Assembly (NCBI GenBank): GCA_963696495.1
Contig: CAVOKJ010000002.1
Span: forward strand, 62,001 to 126,000
Length of the DNA stretch: 64,000 nt
Direction of reading: 5' to 3'
Source of the DNA: Bog-756 sp963696495
GTDB lineage: Bacteria > Actinomycetota > Acidimicrobiia > Acidimicrobiales > RAAP-2
The notes under the pieces were generated by a model. The model saw only the letters and a program-made list of their open reading frames with translations, was not told the DNA's origin and did not search any database. Within the stretch, counting starts at the first letter, position 1; every line of letters begins with the position of its first letter. The position numbers were made by a program, and so were the translations under genes. Of the stretch, positions 33,813 through 41,835 are shown one piece after another.

Positions 33813-34840
33813 GGACGGGACACCGTGGCGGAGCGCACGTCGTCACCGGGGGACGGTTCGGCCTTCGGGCCCGATGGGCCACCGGCCGCCTCGATCGAGA
33901 TCTGGTCCCAGATGGCCCGTCGCTCCTCGTCGGTGGCCACCTGCTCGACGTGGTCGAGGGCTGCCTTCATGAGCGCCCTGGTGAAGTGGTGCCCGACCAG
34001 CGTCGTGACGGCCGGGAGCAATTCCTCGTAGGCCCGGAGCAGTTGATCGACCGCCGCACCCGGATCGTCGTCGCTGCCGGGTGGCACATCTGTGGGTGGC
34101 ACAGCTCCGGACGGCACGGCTCCGGACGGCACGGCGCCGGCAGCCCCTTCCGGGTCGTTGCGCAACCGCCCCCGCACGTGCGTCGAGAAGAGCTCCACCG
34201 CCTGTTTGGCCACCGCCTCGGTGGCCTGATGGTGCTGGCGGGACAGGTCGAGCAGAGCGGGCAGGGGAATGCCCCACTCCAGCAACAGGAGCCCGGCTCG
34301 AGACGCAGCCACGTCCTCGGTCGTGTAGCGCTCCTGGCCGCCGAAGCGGCGTGGGATGAGCAGACCCTCGGCCTCGACCGCCTTCAGGAGGGCCAGGGGC
34401 ACACCCGTCTCGGCGGCGAGTTCGGTGATGGTGAACACCGCTTCCTCCGCCGACCCCTCCACCGACTCCCCGGCCACCGTGGCGCCGAGTCGGGCGGATC
34501 CGCCGGTTCCGTCGGTTCCGTCGTTGGCGTCGACCCCGTGGCCGGGCCCGGCCGGAGGGCTCCCCTCGGACCCCGTCGGCCCCAGACCGGACAGCTCACC
34601 GATCAGGGCCTCGTCGGCGGCATCGAGGTCGCCGTCGACGAGACGGACGATGGTGGCCAGGGTGAACCCCCGCCGTTGGAGGGATCGGATCCTCGCCAGC
34701 CGCTCCAGGTGGCCGTCGTCGTACCAGGCGATCCTGCCCTCGCGCCGGGGCGGCGCCAGCAGGCCCTTGCTCTGGTAGTAGCGGACGGTGTCCACCGGCA
34801 CCCCGGATCGCATCGACAGCTGCTCCACCCTCATGTCCAT
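33809..34840 (-). CDS. Tandem MerR-type transcriptional regulator
   Basis: A 343-residue protein with two MerR-like helix-turn-helix domains. The first (1-75) is canonical: VEQLSMRSGVPVDTVRYYQSKGLL. The second (about 137-200) reads FTITELAAETGVPLALLKAVEAEGLL with RYTTEDV. They are joined by a Gly/Asp-rich linker. A Pro/Gly/Ala repeat (GAVPS) is followed by a helical C terminus. It is co-translated with menG and menF, so it may control them or itself. No metal-binding Cys typical of MerR sensors is seen. Effector unknown. Confidence 0.85.
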   Translation of the reverse strand: MDMRVEQLSMRSGVPVDTVRYYQSKGLLAPPRREGRIAWYDDGHLERLARIRSLQRRGFTLATIVRLVDGDLDAADEALIGELSGLGPTGSEGSPPAGPGHGVDANDGTDGTGGSARLGATVAGESVEGSAEEAVFTITELAAETGVPLALLKAVEAEGLLIPRRFGGQERYTTEDVAASRAGLLLLEWGIPLPALLDLSRQHHQATEAVAKQAVELFSTHVRGRLRNDPEGAAGAVPSGAVPSGAVPPTDVPPGSDDDPGAAVDQLLRAYEELLPAVTTLVGHHFTRALMKAALDHVEQVATDEERRAIWDQISIEAAGGPSGPKAEPSPGDDVRSATVSRP

Positions 34841-34846
34841 GCCACC

Positions 34847-34852
34847 ACTCTA
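34847..34852 (-). promoter_or_regulatory. -10 box of the MerR-menG-menF operon, leaderless type
   Basis: On the minus strand TAGAGT is followed by six bases (GGTGGC) and the ATG of the MerR-like gene. No Shine-Dalgarno site precedes the ATG. Confidence 0.5.
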
Positions 34853-34918
34853 GGAGTAATCACTCACACCGTTGGAGCGGGGCCCGAGGCCGGTCGGCCA
34901 CCGGCCGGTGGCCCCGGG

Positions 34919-35374
34919 TCAGCTGTAGTAGCGGTAGACCACCTGGGCGACGCAGCTCGGCTTGGTCGACCCCTCGGTTTCGAGGGTGAGGTCCATCACG
35001 ACCTGGACGCCCCCGCTGACCTCTTCGACACCCGCCACCGAGGCCCCGAGGCGGAGGTTGCTGCCGACGGGGACCGGGGCGGGGAACCGCACCTTGTTGC
35101 AGCCATAGTTGACTCCCATGGAGACCCCTTCCACCACGACCACCTCGCCCAGGAGCACGGGCGCCAGGGAGAGCGTCAGGTACCCGTGGGCGATGGCGGT
35201 CCCGAACGGCCCGCTCTTGGCGCGCTCGGGGTCCACGTGGATCCACTGATGGTCGCCGGTGGCGTCGGCGAACAGGTTGACCTGCTCCTGGTCGATGCGG
35301 TGCCACTCGCTGTAGCCGAGGTGCTTCCCGACCAGTTCGCTGAAGGACTCGATGCCGTGCACGGTGGTTGCCAT
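34919..35374 (-). CDS. MaoC-family (R)-specific enoyl-CoA hydratase-like protein
   Basis: A 151-residue hot-dog-fold protein. The hydratase motif is present with its Asp and His: FADATGDHQWIHVDPERA, then GPFGTAIAHGYLTLSL. Members hydrate trans-2-enoyl-CoA, mostly in fatty acid or polyketide metabolism. ATG 35374 is chosen because it lies six bases after a TACAGT box; an upstream in-frame start (35401) would add nine residues that fall in the promoter. Confidence 0.9.
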   Translation of the reverse strand: MATTVHGIESFSELVGKHLGYSEWHRIDQEQVNLFADATGDHQWIHVDPERAKSGPFGTAIAHGYLTLSLAPVLLGEVVVVEGVSMGVNYGCNKVRFPAPVPVGSNLRLGASVAGVEEVSGGVQVVMDLTLETEGSTKPSCVAQVVYRYYS

Positions 35375-35380
35375 GGCCAG

Positions 35381-35386
35381 ACTGTA
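35381..35386 (-). promoter_or_regulatory. -10 box of the MaoC gene, leaderless type
   Basis: On the minus strand TACAGT is followed by six bases (CTGGCC) and ATG 35374. It decides the start codon of the gene. Confidence 0.5.
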
Positions 35387-35442
35387 CGGGATAAGGCGCA
35401 CCTAGTACGAAAAGTCAGAGCTTCCTCACCCCAACGGGTCGG

Positions 35443-35448
35443 TACGCT
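35443..35448 (+). promoter_or_regulatory. -10 box of the VIT1-like gene, leaderless type
   Basis: TACGCT lies seven bases (GCTGGAC) before ATG 35456. It is divergent from the MaoC box about 57 bases away. Confidence 0.45.
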
Positions 35449-35455
35449 GCTGGAC

Positions 35456-36148
35456 ATGGACACGGGCCACAACCACCGGAACCTCCAGGGGGGTGGACCG
35501 CGTGCCGCCGTCTTCGGCGTGAGCGACGGGCTGGTGTCGAACGTCGCTCTGATCCTGGGCATGGCCGGGGCCCACGCCTCGGCGGGGGCGGTGCGCCTGG
35601 CCGGCATCGCCGGTCTGATCGCCGGATCCTTCTCCATGGCGGCCGGCGAGTACATCTCGATGCGGGCCCAGTCCGAGCTGATGCTCCGCGAGCTCGACGT
35701 GGAGCGCCAGGCCATCCGGCGCGACCCCGAGATCGAACGGCGTGAGCTCGCCGCCATCTACGAGAGTCGCGGCATCGACTCGGCGATGGCCAGGGAGCTG
35801 TCGGTCAAGATGATGCGCGACCCCGACATCGCCCTCGAGACCCACGCCCGCGAGGAGCTCGGGATCAATCCCGACCAGACGGGCAACCCGATCCAGGCCG
35901 CCGCGTCCTCGTTCGTCACCTTCGCCATCGGGGCATTCCTGCCGCTGCTGCCGTGGCTGTTCGTGTCGGGCACCACGGCCATCCTCTGGTCGGTCGTGCT
36001 GGGCGCCGCCGGGGCCTTTGCCGTCGGGGCGGCGCTGGCCCACTTCACCGGCCGGTCCTGGTGGTGGTCCGCCAATCGCCAGCTGCTCATCTCGGCCGTG
36101 GCCGCGGCCGTCACCTACTCGGTGGGGCACGTCATCGGCGTCCATTGA
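35456..36148 (+). CDS. VIT1/CCC1-family transporter
   Basis: A 230-residue protein with about five TM segments. The N terminus (RAAVFGVSDGLVSNVALILG) and the following GSFSMAAGEYISM are characteristic of VIT1/CCC1 iron/manganese transporters, which move Fe(II) or Mn(II) out of the cytosol in eukaryotes and some bacteria. The cytoplasmic metal-binding region between TM2 and TM3 is present (residues about 70-135, rich in Glu, Arg and Met). No ferritin-like extension. The gene stands alone with its own promoter. Confidence 0.9.
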   Translation: MDTGHNHRNLQGGGPRAAVFGVSDGLVSNVALILGMAGAHASAGAVRLAGIAGLIAGSFSMAAGEYISMRAQSELMLRELDVERQAIRRDPEIERRELAAIYESRGIDSAMARELSVKMMRDPDIALETHAREELGINPDQTGNPIQAAASSFVTFAIGAFLPLLPWLFVSGTTAILWSVVLGAAGAFAVGAALAHFTGRSWWWSANRQLLISAVAAAVTYSVGHVIGVH

Positions 36149-36227
36149 GCACGCCGGGTCGGCTGCCTCGGGAGGATTCCACCCCGCGCCGGCGTCCGGC
36201 CTCCGCCGGTTCCCGGGTGGGAGCCGC

Positions 36228-37208
36228 TCACGCCGGACCGACCGACCGGACATAGGCGCGGTCGACGTGGTCGTCGACGAAGCCCATCGACCGGTACATC
36301 GACACTGCGGCTCGGTTGGCGGCGTCCACGTAGAGCATCCCGACGGTGAGCCCCTCCGAGGCGAGGTGGTCGAGCCCGGCCTGGGTGAGCGCCCGCCCCC
36401 AGCCGCGACCGTGGAAGTCGGGATCCACACCGATCACGTAGATCTCGCCCATCGGCGGGTCGGTCTCCCGGTGCACCTTGGTCCAACAGGATCCGGCCAG
36501 CCGGCCGTCGTGCTCGAAGAGGAGCAGCCCCTCGGGGTCGAACCACGGCTCCGCCTCGCGCTCGATCAGGGTGCCCAACTCCCAGTGACCCTGCTCGGGG
36601 TGGGTGGCGAAGGCCCGGTTGTTCGTGGCCAACCAGGCGTCCTCGTCGAGACCCGGGCGGAACGGCCGTGTCTCGACGGACACCGATTCGCCCGCCGTGC
36701 CGGAGCGCCGGGGCAGGGGGAGCGGGCAGCGCATCTGGATGAGGTCGCGCTCGGGGCCGAAGCCGTGGGCCGACGCCCGAGCGTCGTCGGCCTCCCCGGC
36801 CTTGGAGACCCAGAGGCGGAGGGTCCCACCCCCGCGGGTGGCGACCTCGGCTACGACGGCGTCCAACAGGGCGTCGGCGACGGCCGCGGCCCCCTCCGGC
36901 CCCGACGCCACTCCGGGATCGACGACGAGTTCGGTGGCGAACGGGGAGGCGTCGGCACCGTGGTCATGGGACACGTGGGCGTACCCGACCAGCGCCGAGC
37001 CGACGGTCCGTCTGGCCACCACGGCGACGGAGCCGTCTGCGGGTCCCGACGGTGCTCGCGCCTGCACGAGTCGCCCGAGCTCGATGCACTTGTGCTCGCT
37101 CAGCGCGGCGTGGCCGAGCGCCGCGGTGGCCCGGTCGACCAGGTCGGTCAACGCCCGCACGGACGGCGGGTCCGGTGGTGCCAACACCTGCACCTCGAAG
37201 GCCTCCAT
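36228..37208 (-). CDS. mshD: Mycothiol synthase (MshD), two-GNAT acetyltransferase
   Basis: A 326-residue protein with two GNAT domains, as in MshD, which acetylates Cys-GlcN-Ins in the last step of mycothiol synthesis. The family pattern is clear: NNRAFATHPEQGHW, GEIYVIGVDPDFHGRGWGRAL (acetyl-CoA loop) and LYVDAANRAAVSMYRSMGF. Its presence marks an actinobacterium. The ATG at 37208 follows a TACCTT box on the minus strand and is divergent from nth. Confidence 0.9.
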   Translation of the reverse strand: MEAFEVQVLAPPDPPSVRALTDLVDRATAALGHAALSEHKCIELGRLVQARAPSGPADGSVAVVARRTVGSALVGYAHVSHDHGADASPFATELVVDPGVASGPEGAAAVADALLDAVVAEVATRGGGTLRLWVSKAGEADDARASAHGFGPERDLIQMRCPLPLPRRSGTAGESVSVETRPFRPGLDEDAWLATNNRAFATHPEQGHWELGTLIEREAEPWFDPEGLLLFEHDGRLAGSCWTKVHRETDPPMGEIYVIGVDPDFHGRGWGRALTQAGLDHLASEGLTVGMLYVDAANRAAVSMYRSMGFVDDHVDRAYVRSVGPA

Positions 37209-37215
37209 GCTGACG

Positions 37216-37231
37216 AAGGTACCGGTATTCT
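37216..37231. promoter_or_regulatory. Divergent -10 boxes of mshD and nth
   Basis: On the minus strand TACCTT (37221-37216) lies seven bases before the mshD ATG. On the plus strand TATTCT (37226-37231) lies six bases (CCCGGC) before the nth ATG. The two start codons are only 29 bases apart. Both genes thus look leaderless, and the -35 region of each promoter would fall inside the other gene. Confidence 0.5.
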
Positions 37232-37237
37232 CCCGGC

Positions 37238-37885
37238 ATGGCCCGGCCCCGCACTCCGTCCGGCCGGGCGAGGGTGACCAACGAGCGGTTGGCGGTGGCC
37301 TACCCGGGGTCGGCACAGGACCTGTGCGCGCTCGACCACTCGGGGCCGTTCCAGCTGCTGGCCGCGACCATCCTGTCCGCCCAATGCACCGACGTGAGGG
37401 TCAATCTCACCACCCCGGCGCTGTTCGCCCGGTATCCCGACGCCGAGTCACTCGCCGTGGCCGACCTCACCGACGTCGAGGAGCTGATCCGGTCGACGGG
37501 CTTCTTCCGGGCCAAGGCCCGCAGCCTGGTCGGTATGGCCGAGGCGGTGACCGTCCGATTCGGTGGGGAGGTCCCCACCCGGCTCGAGGACCTGGTGACG
37601 CTCCCGGGTGTCGGGCGCAAGACCGCCAACGTCGTCCGGAGCGTGGCGTTCGGACTGCCGGGGCTACCGGTCGACACCCACGTCAAGCGCCTGTCGAACC
37701 GCCTGGATCTCACCCGGGAATCCGATCCGGTGAAGGTGGAGCTGGCCCTCAACCCGATGGTCCCCGCCGATCAGCGAGGTGCCTTCAGCCTCCGGCTGAT
37801 CCTGCACGGACGGTCGACCTGTACGGCGCGGTCGCCGCAGTGCCACCGCTGCCCGCTGGCCGACTTCTGTCCGTCGGCCCGGTGA
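37238..37885 (+). CDS. nth: Endonuclease III (DNA glycosylase/AP lyase)
   Basis: A 215-residue base-excision repair enzyme removing oxidised pyrimidines. It has the helix-hairpin-helix LVTLPGVGRKTANVV with the catalytic Lys, the catalytic Asp in VDTHVKRLSNRL, and the [4Fe-4S] ligands with C-x6-C-x2-C-x5-C spacing (CTARSPQCHRCPLADFC). Start at ATG 37238, six bases after a TATTCT box. The order divergent to mshD is seen directly; no functional link is known. Confidence 0.95.
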   Translation: MARPRTPSGRARVTNERLAVAYPGSAQDLCALDHSGPFQLLAATILSAQCTDVRVNLTTPALFARYPDAESLAVADLTDVEELIRSTGFFRAKARSLVGMAEAVTVRFGGEVPTRLEDLVTLPGVGRKTANVVRSVAFGLPGLPVDTHVKRLSNRLDLTRESDPVKVELALNPMVPADQRGAFSLRLILHGRSTCTARSPQCHRCPLADFCPSAR

Positions 37886-38069
37886 GACGACAGCCGTCCC
37901 TGCGGGGCGGGACCGGTGGACCGGTTCAGGGGTGGCGGGACCGTTCCGGCCGGTGTTCCCGGCAAGGTCCACTGCAAGGTCCACTGCAAGGTCCGGTAAA
38001 AATGTGTCAGTCCTCGTGTCAGGCGAGGGTTCCTGCGAAAATATTGTTCTAGCTGGACTTTTTGCGCAA

Positions 38070-38126
38070 CGATCCGAATACCTGCACGGATCGGCGAAGA
38101 TTTCGAGGCGTCTGACTGGTATTCGG
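38070..38126. other. Mutually exclusive stems in the A+T-rich island
   Basis: CGATCCG (38070-38076) can pair with CGGATCG (38087-38093). CCGAATACC (38074-38082) overlaps it and can pair instead with GGTATTCGG (38118-38126). The two stems cannot form together. A small hairpin (CGAA-GAT-TTCG, 38095-38105) sits between. This could be a structured RNA; it is also possible by chance. Confidence 0.3.
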
Positions 38127-38219
38127 CCGAAAAACGTGGTGTTCTAGTTACCTCGGAACCGGTTCCCGCCAATCGGTTCCGCAGAGCGGTGTTCGGGATC
38201 CGCCGCCCGACCCGCTCGC

Positions 38220-38247
38220 GCGAAGGCACCCTTCGGGGTGCCTTCGC
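38220..38247. terminator. Hairpin with TTCG tetraloop
   Basis: A perfect 12-base stem GCGAAGGCACCC / GGGTGCCTTCGC closes on the stable tetraloop TTCG. There is no T-run on either side, as is usual for GC-rich actinobacterial terminators. It could end the transcript of the minus-strand small gene, nth, or an RNA from the A+T-rich island. Confidence 0.45.
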
Positions 38248-38403
38248 CGCGTCCGGGGCCAGGTCGGTGCGCAACAGGTGGTGTCAGACCCGGCACCAGG
38301 TGTTGCCATCCGGCACCACGTGGCGGTGGCGGCGTGCGGGGCGCGGCTGTGAACCCTTGCCGTCGAACGACGGGCCGGGGGCCCTTCGGCACACCCCCGG
38401 CGG

Positions 38404-38601
38404 TCAACGCCGCGAGAGGGTGATCGACAAGCGGGCCAGGCGACGGTTGGCGCTGGACAGGGCCCGTTCGATGGCGAAGAGCTCCCGGGCGGTCTCCTCG
38501 TCCTTGGACAGGTCGGCGGCATCGGCATGCGCCGTCACGCGGCGGGACAGCTCGTCGAGGGCGGTGGCGATTGAAGAGAGCTCAGCGGGGTTGGCGGCCA
38601 T
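38404..38601 (-). CDS. Small conserved-type helical protein of unknown function
   Basis: A 65-residue protein, strongly helical and rich in Ala, Arg, Glu and Leu (IATALDELSRRV, ELFAIERALSSANRRLARL), which would form one or two amphipathic helices. It has no TM segment and no Cys. I do not recognise it. The reading frame continues far upstream, but ATG 38601 lies six bases after a CATGAT box on the minus strand and fits the local start pattern. Divergent from hisD. Confidence 0.6.
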   Translation of the reverse strand: MAANPAELSSIATALDELSRRVTAHADAADLSKDEETARELFAIERALSSANRRLARLSITLSRR

Positions 38602-38607
38602 CGGACG

Positions 38608-38613
38608 ATCATG
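38608..38613 (-). promoter_or_regulatory. -10-like box of the small helical protein gene
   Basis: On the minus strand CATGAT is followed by six bases (CGTCCG) and ATG 38601, the C-variant of the leaderless box. Confidence 0.3.
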
Positions 38614-38701
38614 GCACCCGCGGCGCCGTGCCACCTCCGGAGGCCGACGATCCACTGCCGGGTCGACCCACCGGCCGAGCGGGCAGCGGGCCACCTTCCG
38701 G

Positions 38702-38707
38702 TAGCAT
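38702..38707 (+). promoter_or_regulatory. -10 box of the his operon
   Basis: TAGCAT lies nine bases before the hisD ATG at 38717. It is the likely promoter for hisD through hisF. Confidence 0.4.
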
Positions 38708-38716
38708 CGACTGGCT

Positions 38717-40015
38717 ATGGCACTCCGTCGCCTGGACCTCCGGGGCTTCACCGGCAGTCGCCGCCAGCTCCGTGACGCCCTCCCCTCCCCGGTCGACGAG
38801 CAGCTCCGGTCGGCCGAGACGGTGGCGGCGATCATCGACGACGTCCGTAAGAACGGTGATACCGCTCTGCGGCGGCTCACCGAGCAGTTCGACGGGGTCA
38901 CCGTCGACGACCTGCGGGTGCCGGCACCGGAGATCCAGGCTGCCCTGGCCCGAGTTCCCAAGGACCTCCAAGACGCACTCGACGTCGCCCACGACCGCAT
39001 CCTGGCGTACCACGCACACGAGGCGAGCGGGGAGGTCGCCGACTTCGAGTCCGGAGGGATCACCGTCCGTCATCTCGTGCGCCCGGTCGGCCGGGCCGGT
39101 TGCTACGCTCCCGGTGGCCGGGCCCGATATCCCTCCACCGTGCTGATGTGCGCCATTCCCGCCCAGGTGGCCGGCGTGGAGGAGATCGTCCTGTGCGTCC
39201 CGCCGGGGCCCGACGGCCGCATCGACGACGTCACCCTGGCGGCCGCCGCCGTCGCCGGGGTGGACGAGGTGTACCGGGTCGGGGGTGCCCAGGCCATCGC
39301 GGCCATGGCCTACGGCACGGAGTCGATCGAGCCGGTCGACGTCATCGCCGGGCCCGGCAACCGGTTCGTCGCCGAGGCGAAGCGCCAGGTGTCCGGGGTG
39401 GTGGGTGTCGCCTCGGGGTTCGCCGGCCCCTCCGAGGTCGTGGTGATCGCCGGGCCCGACAGCGTGCCCGGACTCGCTGCCATCGACCTCGTGGTCCAGG
39501 CCGAACACGGGCCCGACGGGCTGGCCTGGCTGGTGACCTGGTCCGAGGCGGTCGCCGACGCCGTGTCGGCCGAGGTGGAGCGGATCGTCCGGGCCTCGCC
39601 CCGCCGCGCCGACCTCGAGGCCACGCTCGACGCCGGGGGGTACGCCGTGGTGGTGAGCGGGCCCAAGCAGGCGTGCGCCGTCGCCAACATCGTGGCGCCC
39701 GAGCACCTCGAGCTCCTCACCGACGACGCCGAGTCGTTGCTGCCCCTCATCTCGTCCGCCGGGGCGATCTTCCTCGGGCAGAACTCGCCGGCGAGCGTCG
39801 GGGACTACCTGGCCGGCCCCAACCACGTGCTCCCCACCAACCGCACCGCCCGCTTCGCCAGCGCCCTCCGGGTCGACGACTTCCGACGCCACCTCCACGC
39901 CGTGACCGTCACCGAGAAGGGCCTCGAGGTCCTCGGCCCCCACGTGGTGACCTTGGCCGAGACCGAGGGGCTGCCCGCCCACGCCGACTCGGTGCGACGC
40001 CGATGGCCTCGGTAG
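38717..40015 (+). CDS. hisD: Histidinol dehydrogenase
   Basis: A 432-residue zinc enzyme catalysing the last two oxidation steps of histidine synthesis. Family signatures are DDVRKNGDTALRRLTEQFD, the NAD-site region (CYAPGGRARYPSTVLMCAIPA), IAGPGNRFVAEAK, PSEVVVIAG, and the zinc/substrate His in QAEHGPDG and in PEHLELLT. First gene of the his cluster; overlaps hisC by 13 bases in another frame. Confidence 0.96.
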   Translation: MALRRLDLRGFTGSRRQLRDALPSPVDEQLRSAETVAAIIDDVRKNGDTALRRLTEQFDGVTVDDLRVPAPEIQAALARVPKDLQDALDVAHDRILAYHAHEASGEVADFESGGITVRHLVRPVGRAGCYAPGGRARYPSTVLMCAIPAQVAGVEEIVLCVPPGPDGRIDDVTLAAAAVAGVDEVYRVGGAQAIAAMAYGTESIEPVDVIAGPGNRFVAEAKRQVSGVVGVASGFAGPSEVVVIAGPDSVPGLAAIDLVVQAEHGPDGLAWLVTWSEAVADAVSAEVERIVRASPRRADLEATLDAGGYAVVVSGPKQACAVANIVAPEHLELLTDDAESLLPLISSAGAIFLGQNSPASVGDYLAGPNHVLPTNRTARFASALRVDDFRRHLHAVTVTEKGLEVLGPHVVTLAETEGLPAHADSVRRRWPR

Positions 40016-41127
40016 CCGGATCGCCGGACGGGGCCACCGGCGAGCCACGGGGCTCCCGGCTGCCGTCGGTCCGACCCGACCTCGGCGCGCTCACCGGTTA
40101 CCACTCGGCGCAGGTGGACGTCGACGTCAGGCTCAACACCAACGAGTCACCGATGCCACCACCGGCCGACTGGTCCGAGGCACTGCGGAACCGCCTGGCC
40201 GACGTCGAGTTCAACCGCTATCCGGACCGCGAGGTGACCGAGCTCCGGAGGGCGCTGGCCCAGAGCCACGGGGTCGCCCCCGAACAGGTCTTCTGCGCCA
40301 ACGGATCCAACGAGGTGCTGCAGTCCCTGCTCCTCGCCTACGGGGGTGTCGGTCGCTCGGTGGCCCTCTTCGAACCCACCTACACGCTCCACGGTCACAT
40401 CGCTCGGATCACCGGCACCGAGGTGCTCGCCGGTCGCCGGACCGACGATTTCCGCCTGGACCTCACCGAGGTCGAGCGGGTCACCGCCATCGGCGACCCG
40501 GTGATCACCTTCCTGGCGTCGCCCAACAACCCGACCGGCCGTGCCGAGCCGGTGGACGTGGTCGAAGCGGTGTTGTCGCTCGCCCCCGGCCTGTTGGTGG
40601 TGGACGAGGCCTACGGGCAGTTCGCCCCCTCCTCCTCGCTCGACCTGCTGACGTCGGGAGGGGCGGGCTCGGACCGGCTGGCGGTGGTCCGGACCTTCTC
40701 GAAGACCTGGTCCATGGCCGGGGTGCGACTCGGTTACCTCGTCGCCTCGCCGGAGGTCGTCGAGGCCTGCGAACTGGTCGCCCTGCCGTACCACGTCGAC
40801 TCGATCAAACAACTGGCCGGAGTGCTCGCCCTCGGGTTCGTCGACGAGATGGAGTCCAGGGTGGCGCTGCTCAAAGAGGAGCGGGGGCGAATCGCCGCCG
40901 CCTTCGCCGAGCTGCCCGTGGAGACCTGGCCCTCGGACGCCAACTTCATCCTCTTCCGTCCGACGGGCAGGGAGGCGAAGTCGGTGTGGTCCGATCTCCT
41001 CGCCGCCTCCGTGCTCGTGCGAGACTGTTCGGATTGGCCGGGTCTCGCCGGGTGCCTCCGGGTCACGGTGGGGCTCCCCGAGGAGAACGACCGGTTCCTG
41101 GCCGCCCTGACCGAAAGCCTCCGATGA
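40003..41127 (+). CDS. hisC: Histidinol-phosphate aminotransferase
   Basis: A 374-residue PLP enzyme converting imidazole-acetol phosphate to histidinol phosphate. Visible are RLNTNESP, ASPNNPTGR, VVDEAYGQF, and the PLP Lys234 in RTFSKTWSMAGVRLGY. ATG 40003 lies within the end of hisD, and the stop overlaps hisB (ATGA). Confidence 0.95.
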   Translation: MASVAGSPDGATGEPRGSRLPSVRPDLGALTGYHSAQVDVDVRLNTNESPMPPPADWSEALRNRLADVEFNRYPDREVTELRRALAQSHGVAPEQVFCANGSNEVLQSLLLAYGGVGRSVALFEPTYTLHGHIARITGTEVLAGRRTDDFRLDLTEVERVTAIGDPVITFLASPNNPTGRAEPVDVVEAVLSLAPGLLVVDEAYGQFAPSSSLDLLTSGGAGSDRLAVVRTFSKTWSMAGVRLGYLVASPEVVEACELVALPYHVDSIKQLAGVLALGFVDEMESRVALLKEERGRIAAAFAELPVETWPSDANFILFRPTGREAKSVWSDLLAASVLVRDCSDWPGLAGCLRVTVGLPEENDRFLAALTESLR

Positions 41128-41780
41128 CCTCCGCCACCTCCGCATCCTCGCCGAAATCCTCTTCCTCCTCCTCGGTCCCGCCCCCCTTGCCGCGCACCGC
41201 GTCCGCCCGGAGGTCCACCAAGGAGACGTCGATCGAGGTGGCCCTCGATCTCGACGGGACCGGCTCGACCGAGGTCTCCACCGGACTCCCGTTCTTCGAC
41301 CACATGCTCAGTCAGCTGGGGAGGCACGGTGGGTTCGACCTCCTCGTCACGGCGCGCGGCGACCTCGACGTCGACGCCCACCACACCGTCGAGGATGTCG
41401 GGATCACGCTGGGCGACGTGATGGCCGAGGCGCTGGGGGACAAGGTCGGCATCCGCCGGTTCGGCTCGGTCGCCCTCCCACTCGACGAGGCGCTGGTGGA
41501 GGTGGCCCTCGACCTGTCGGGCCGCCCGTACCTCGCCTACGACCTCGAGTTCGCCCCCGACACCACCCCGCTCGGCACACCGCCGTTCGATCCCCAGCTC
41601 GCCGAGGAGTTCTGGCGTGCCTTCGCCACGGCGGCCGGCGTCACGCTGCACATCCGTCTGCGCAGTGGCAAGAACACCCACCACATCCTCGAAGCGTCGT
41701 TCAAAGGGGTGGCTCGATCCCTGCGGGACGCCGTCCGCCGCGAGGGGGGCGGCATCCCCTCCACCAAGGGAACGCTGTGA
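41124..41780 (+). CDS. hisB: Imidazoleglycerol-phosphate dehydratase
   Basis: A 218-residue manganese enzyme of the single-domain type, without the phosphatase domain of enteric HisB. Both metal motifs are present: DAHHTVEDVGI and THHILEASFKG. The first 30 residues are a Ser/Pro-rich stretch (SATSASSPKSSSSSS) not part of the family core. ATG overlaps the hisC stop. Histidinol phosphatase is not in the window. Confidence 0.95.
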   Translation: MTSATSASSPKSSSSSSVPPPLPRTASARRSTKETSIEVALDLDGTGSTEVSTGLPFFDHMLSQLGRHGGFDLLVTARGDLDVDAHHTVEDVGITLGDVMAEALGDKVGIRRFGSVALPLDEALVEVALDLSGRPYLAYDLEFAPDTTPLGTPPFDPQLAEEFWRAFATAAGVTLHIRLRSGKNTHHILEASFKGVARSLRDAVRREGGGIPSTKGTL

Positions 41781-41835
41781 CCCGGCACCCGGACACCCGA
41801 TGGAGCCGGGCCGCCCGGCCGTCGGCGCCCGGCCA

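Larger units (their letters stand above)
37886..38403. other. 518-base convergent intergenic region with an A+T-rich island
   Basis: No convincing gene lies here. The region holds three spaced copies of AAGGTCC with CACTGC between them (about 37972-37995), a markedly A+T-rich stretch (about 37995-38150), several inverted repeats, and a hairpin with a TTCG loop. An open frame of 71 codons (37932-38147) has codon use unlike its neighbours and no recognisable homolog. Both flanking genes end here, so neither needs it as a promoter. Confidence 0.6.

Noticed and set aside
37932..38147. A 71-codon frame across the A+T-rich island
   Set aside because: Third positions lack the GC bias of real genes here, no family is recognisable, and it crosses the inverted repeats; kept only as part of the gap description.
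38154..38181. CGGAACCG...CGGTTCCG hairpin read as a tRNA arm
   Set aside because: No cloverleaf, no T-loop GTTCGA motif and no acceptor stem could be fitted on either strand.
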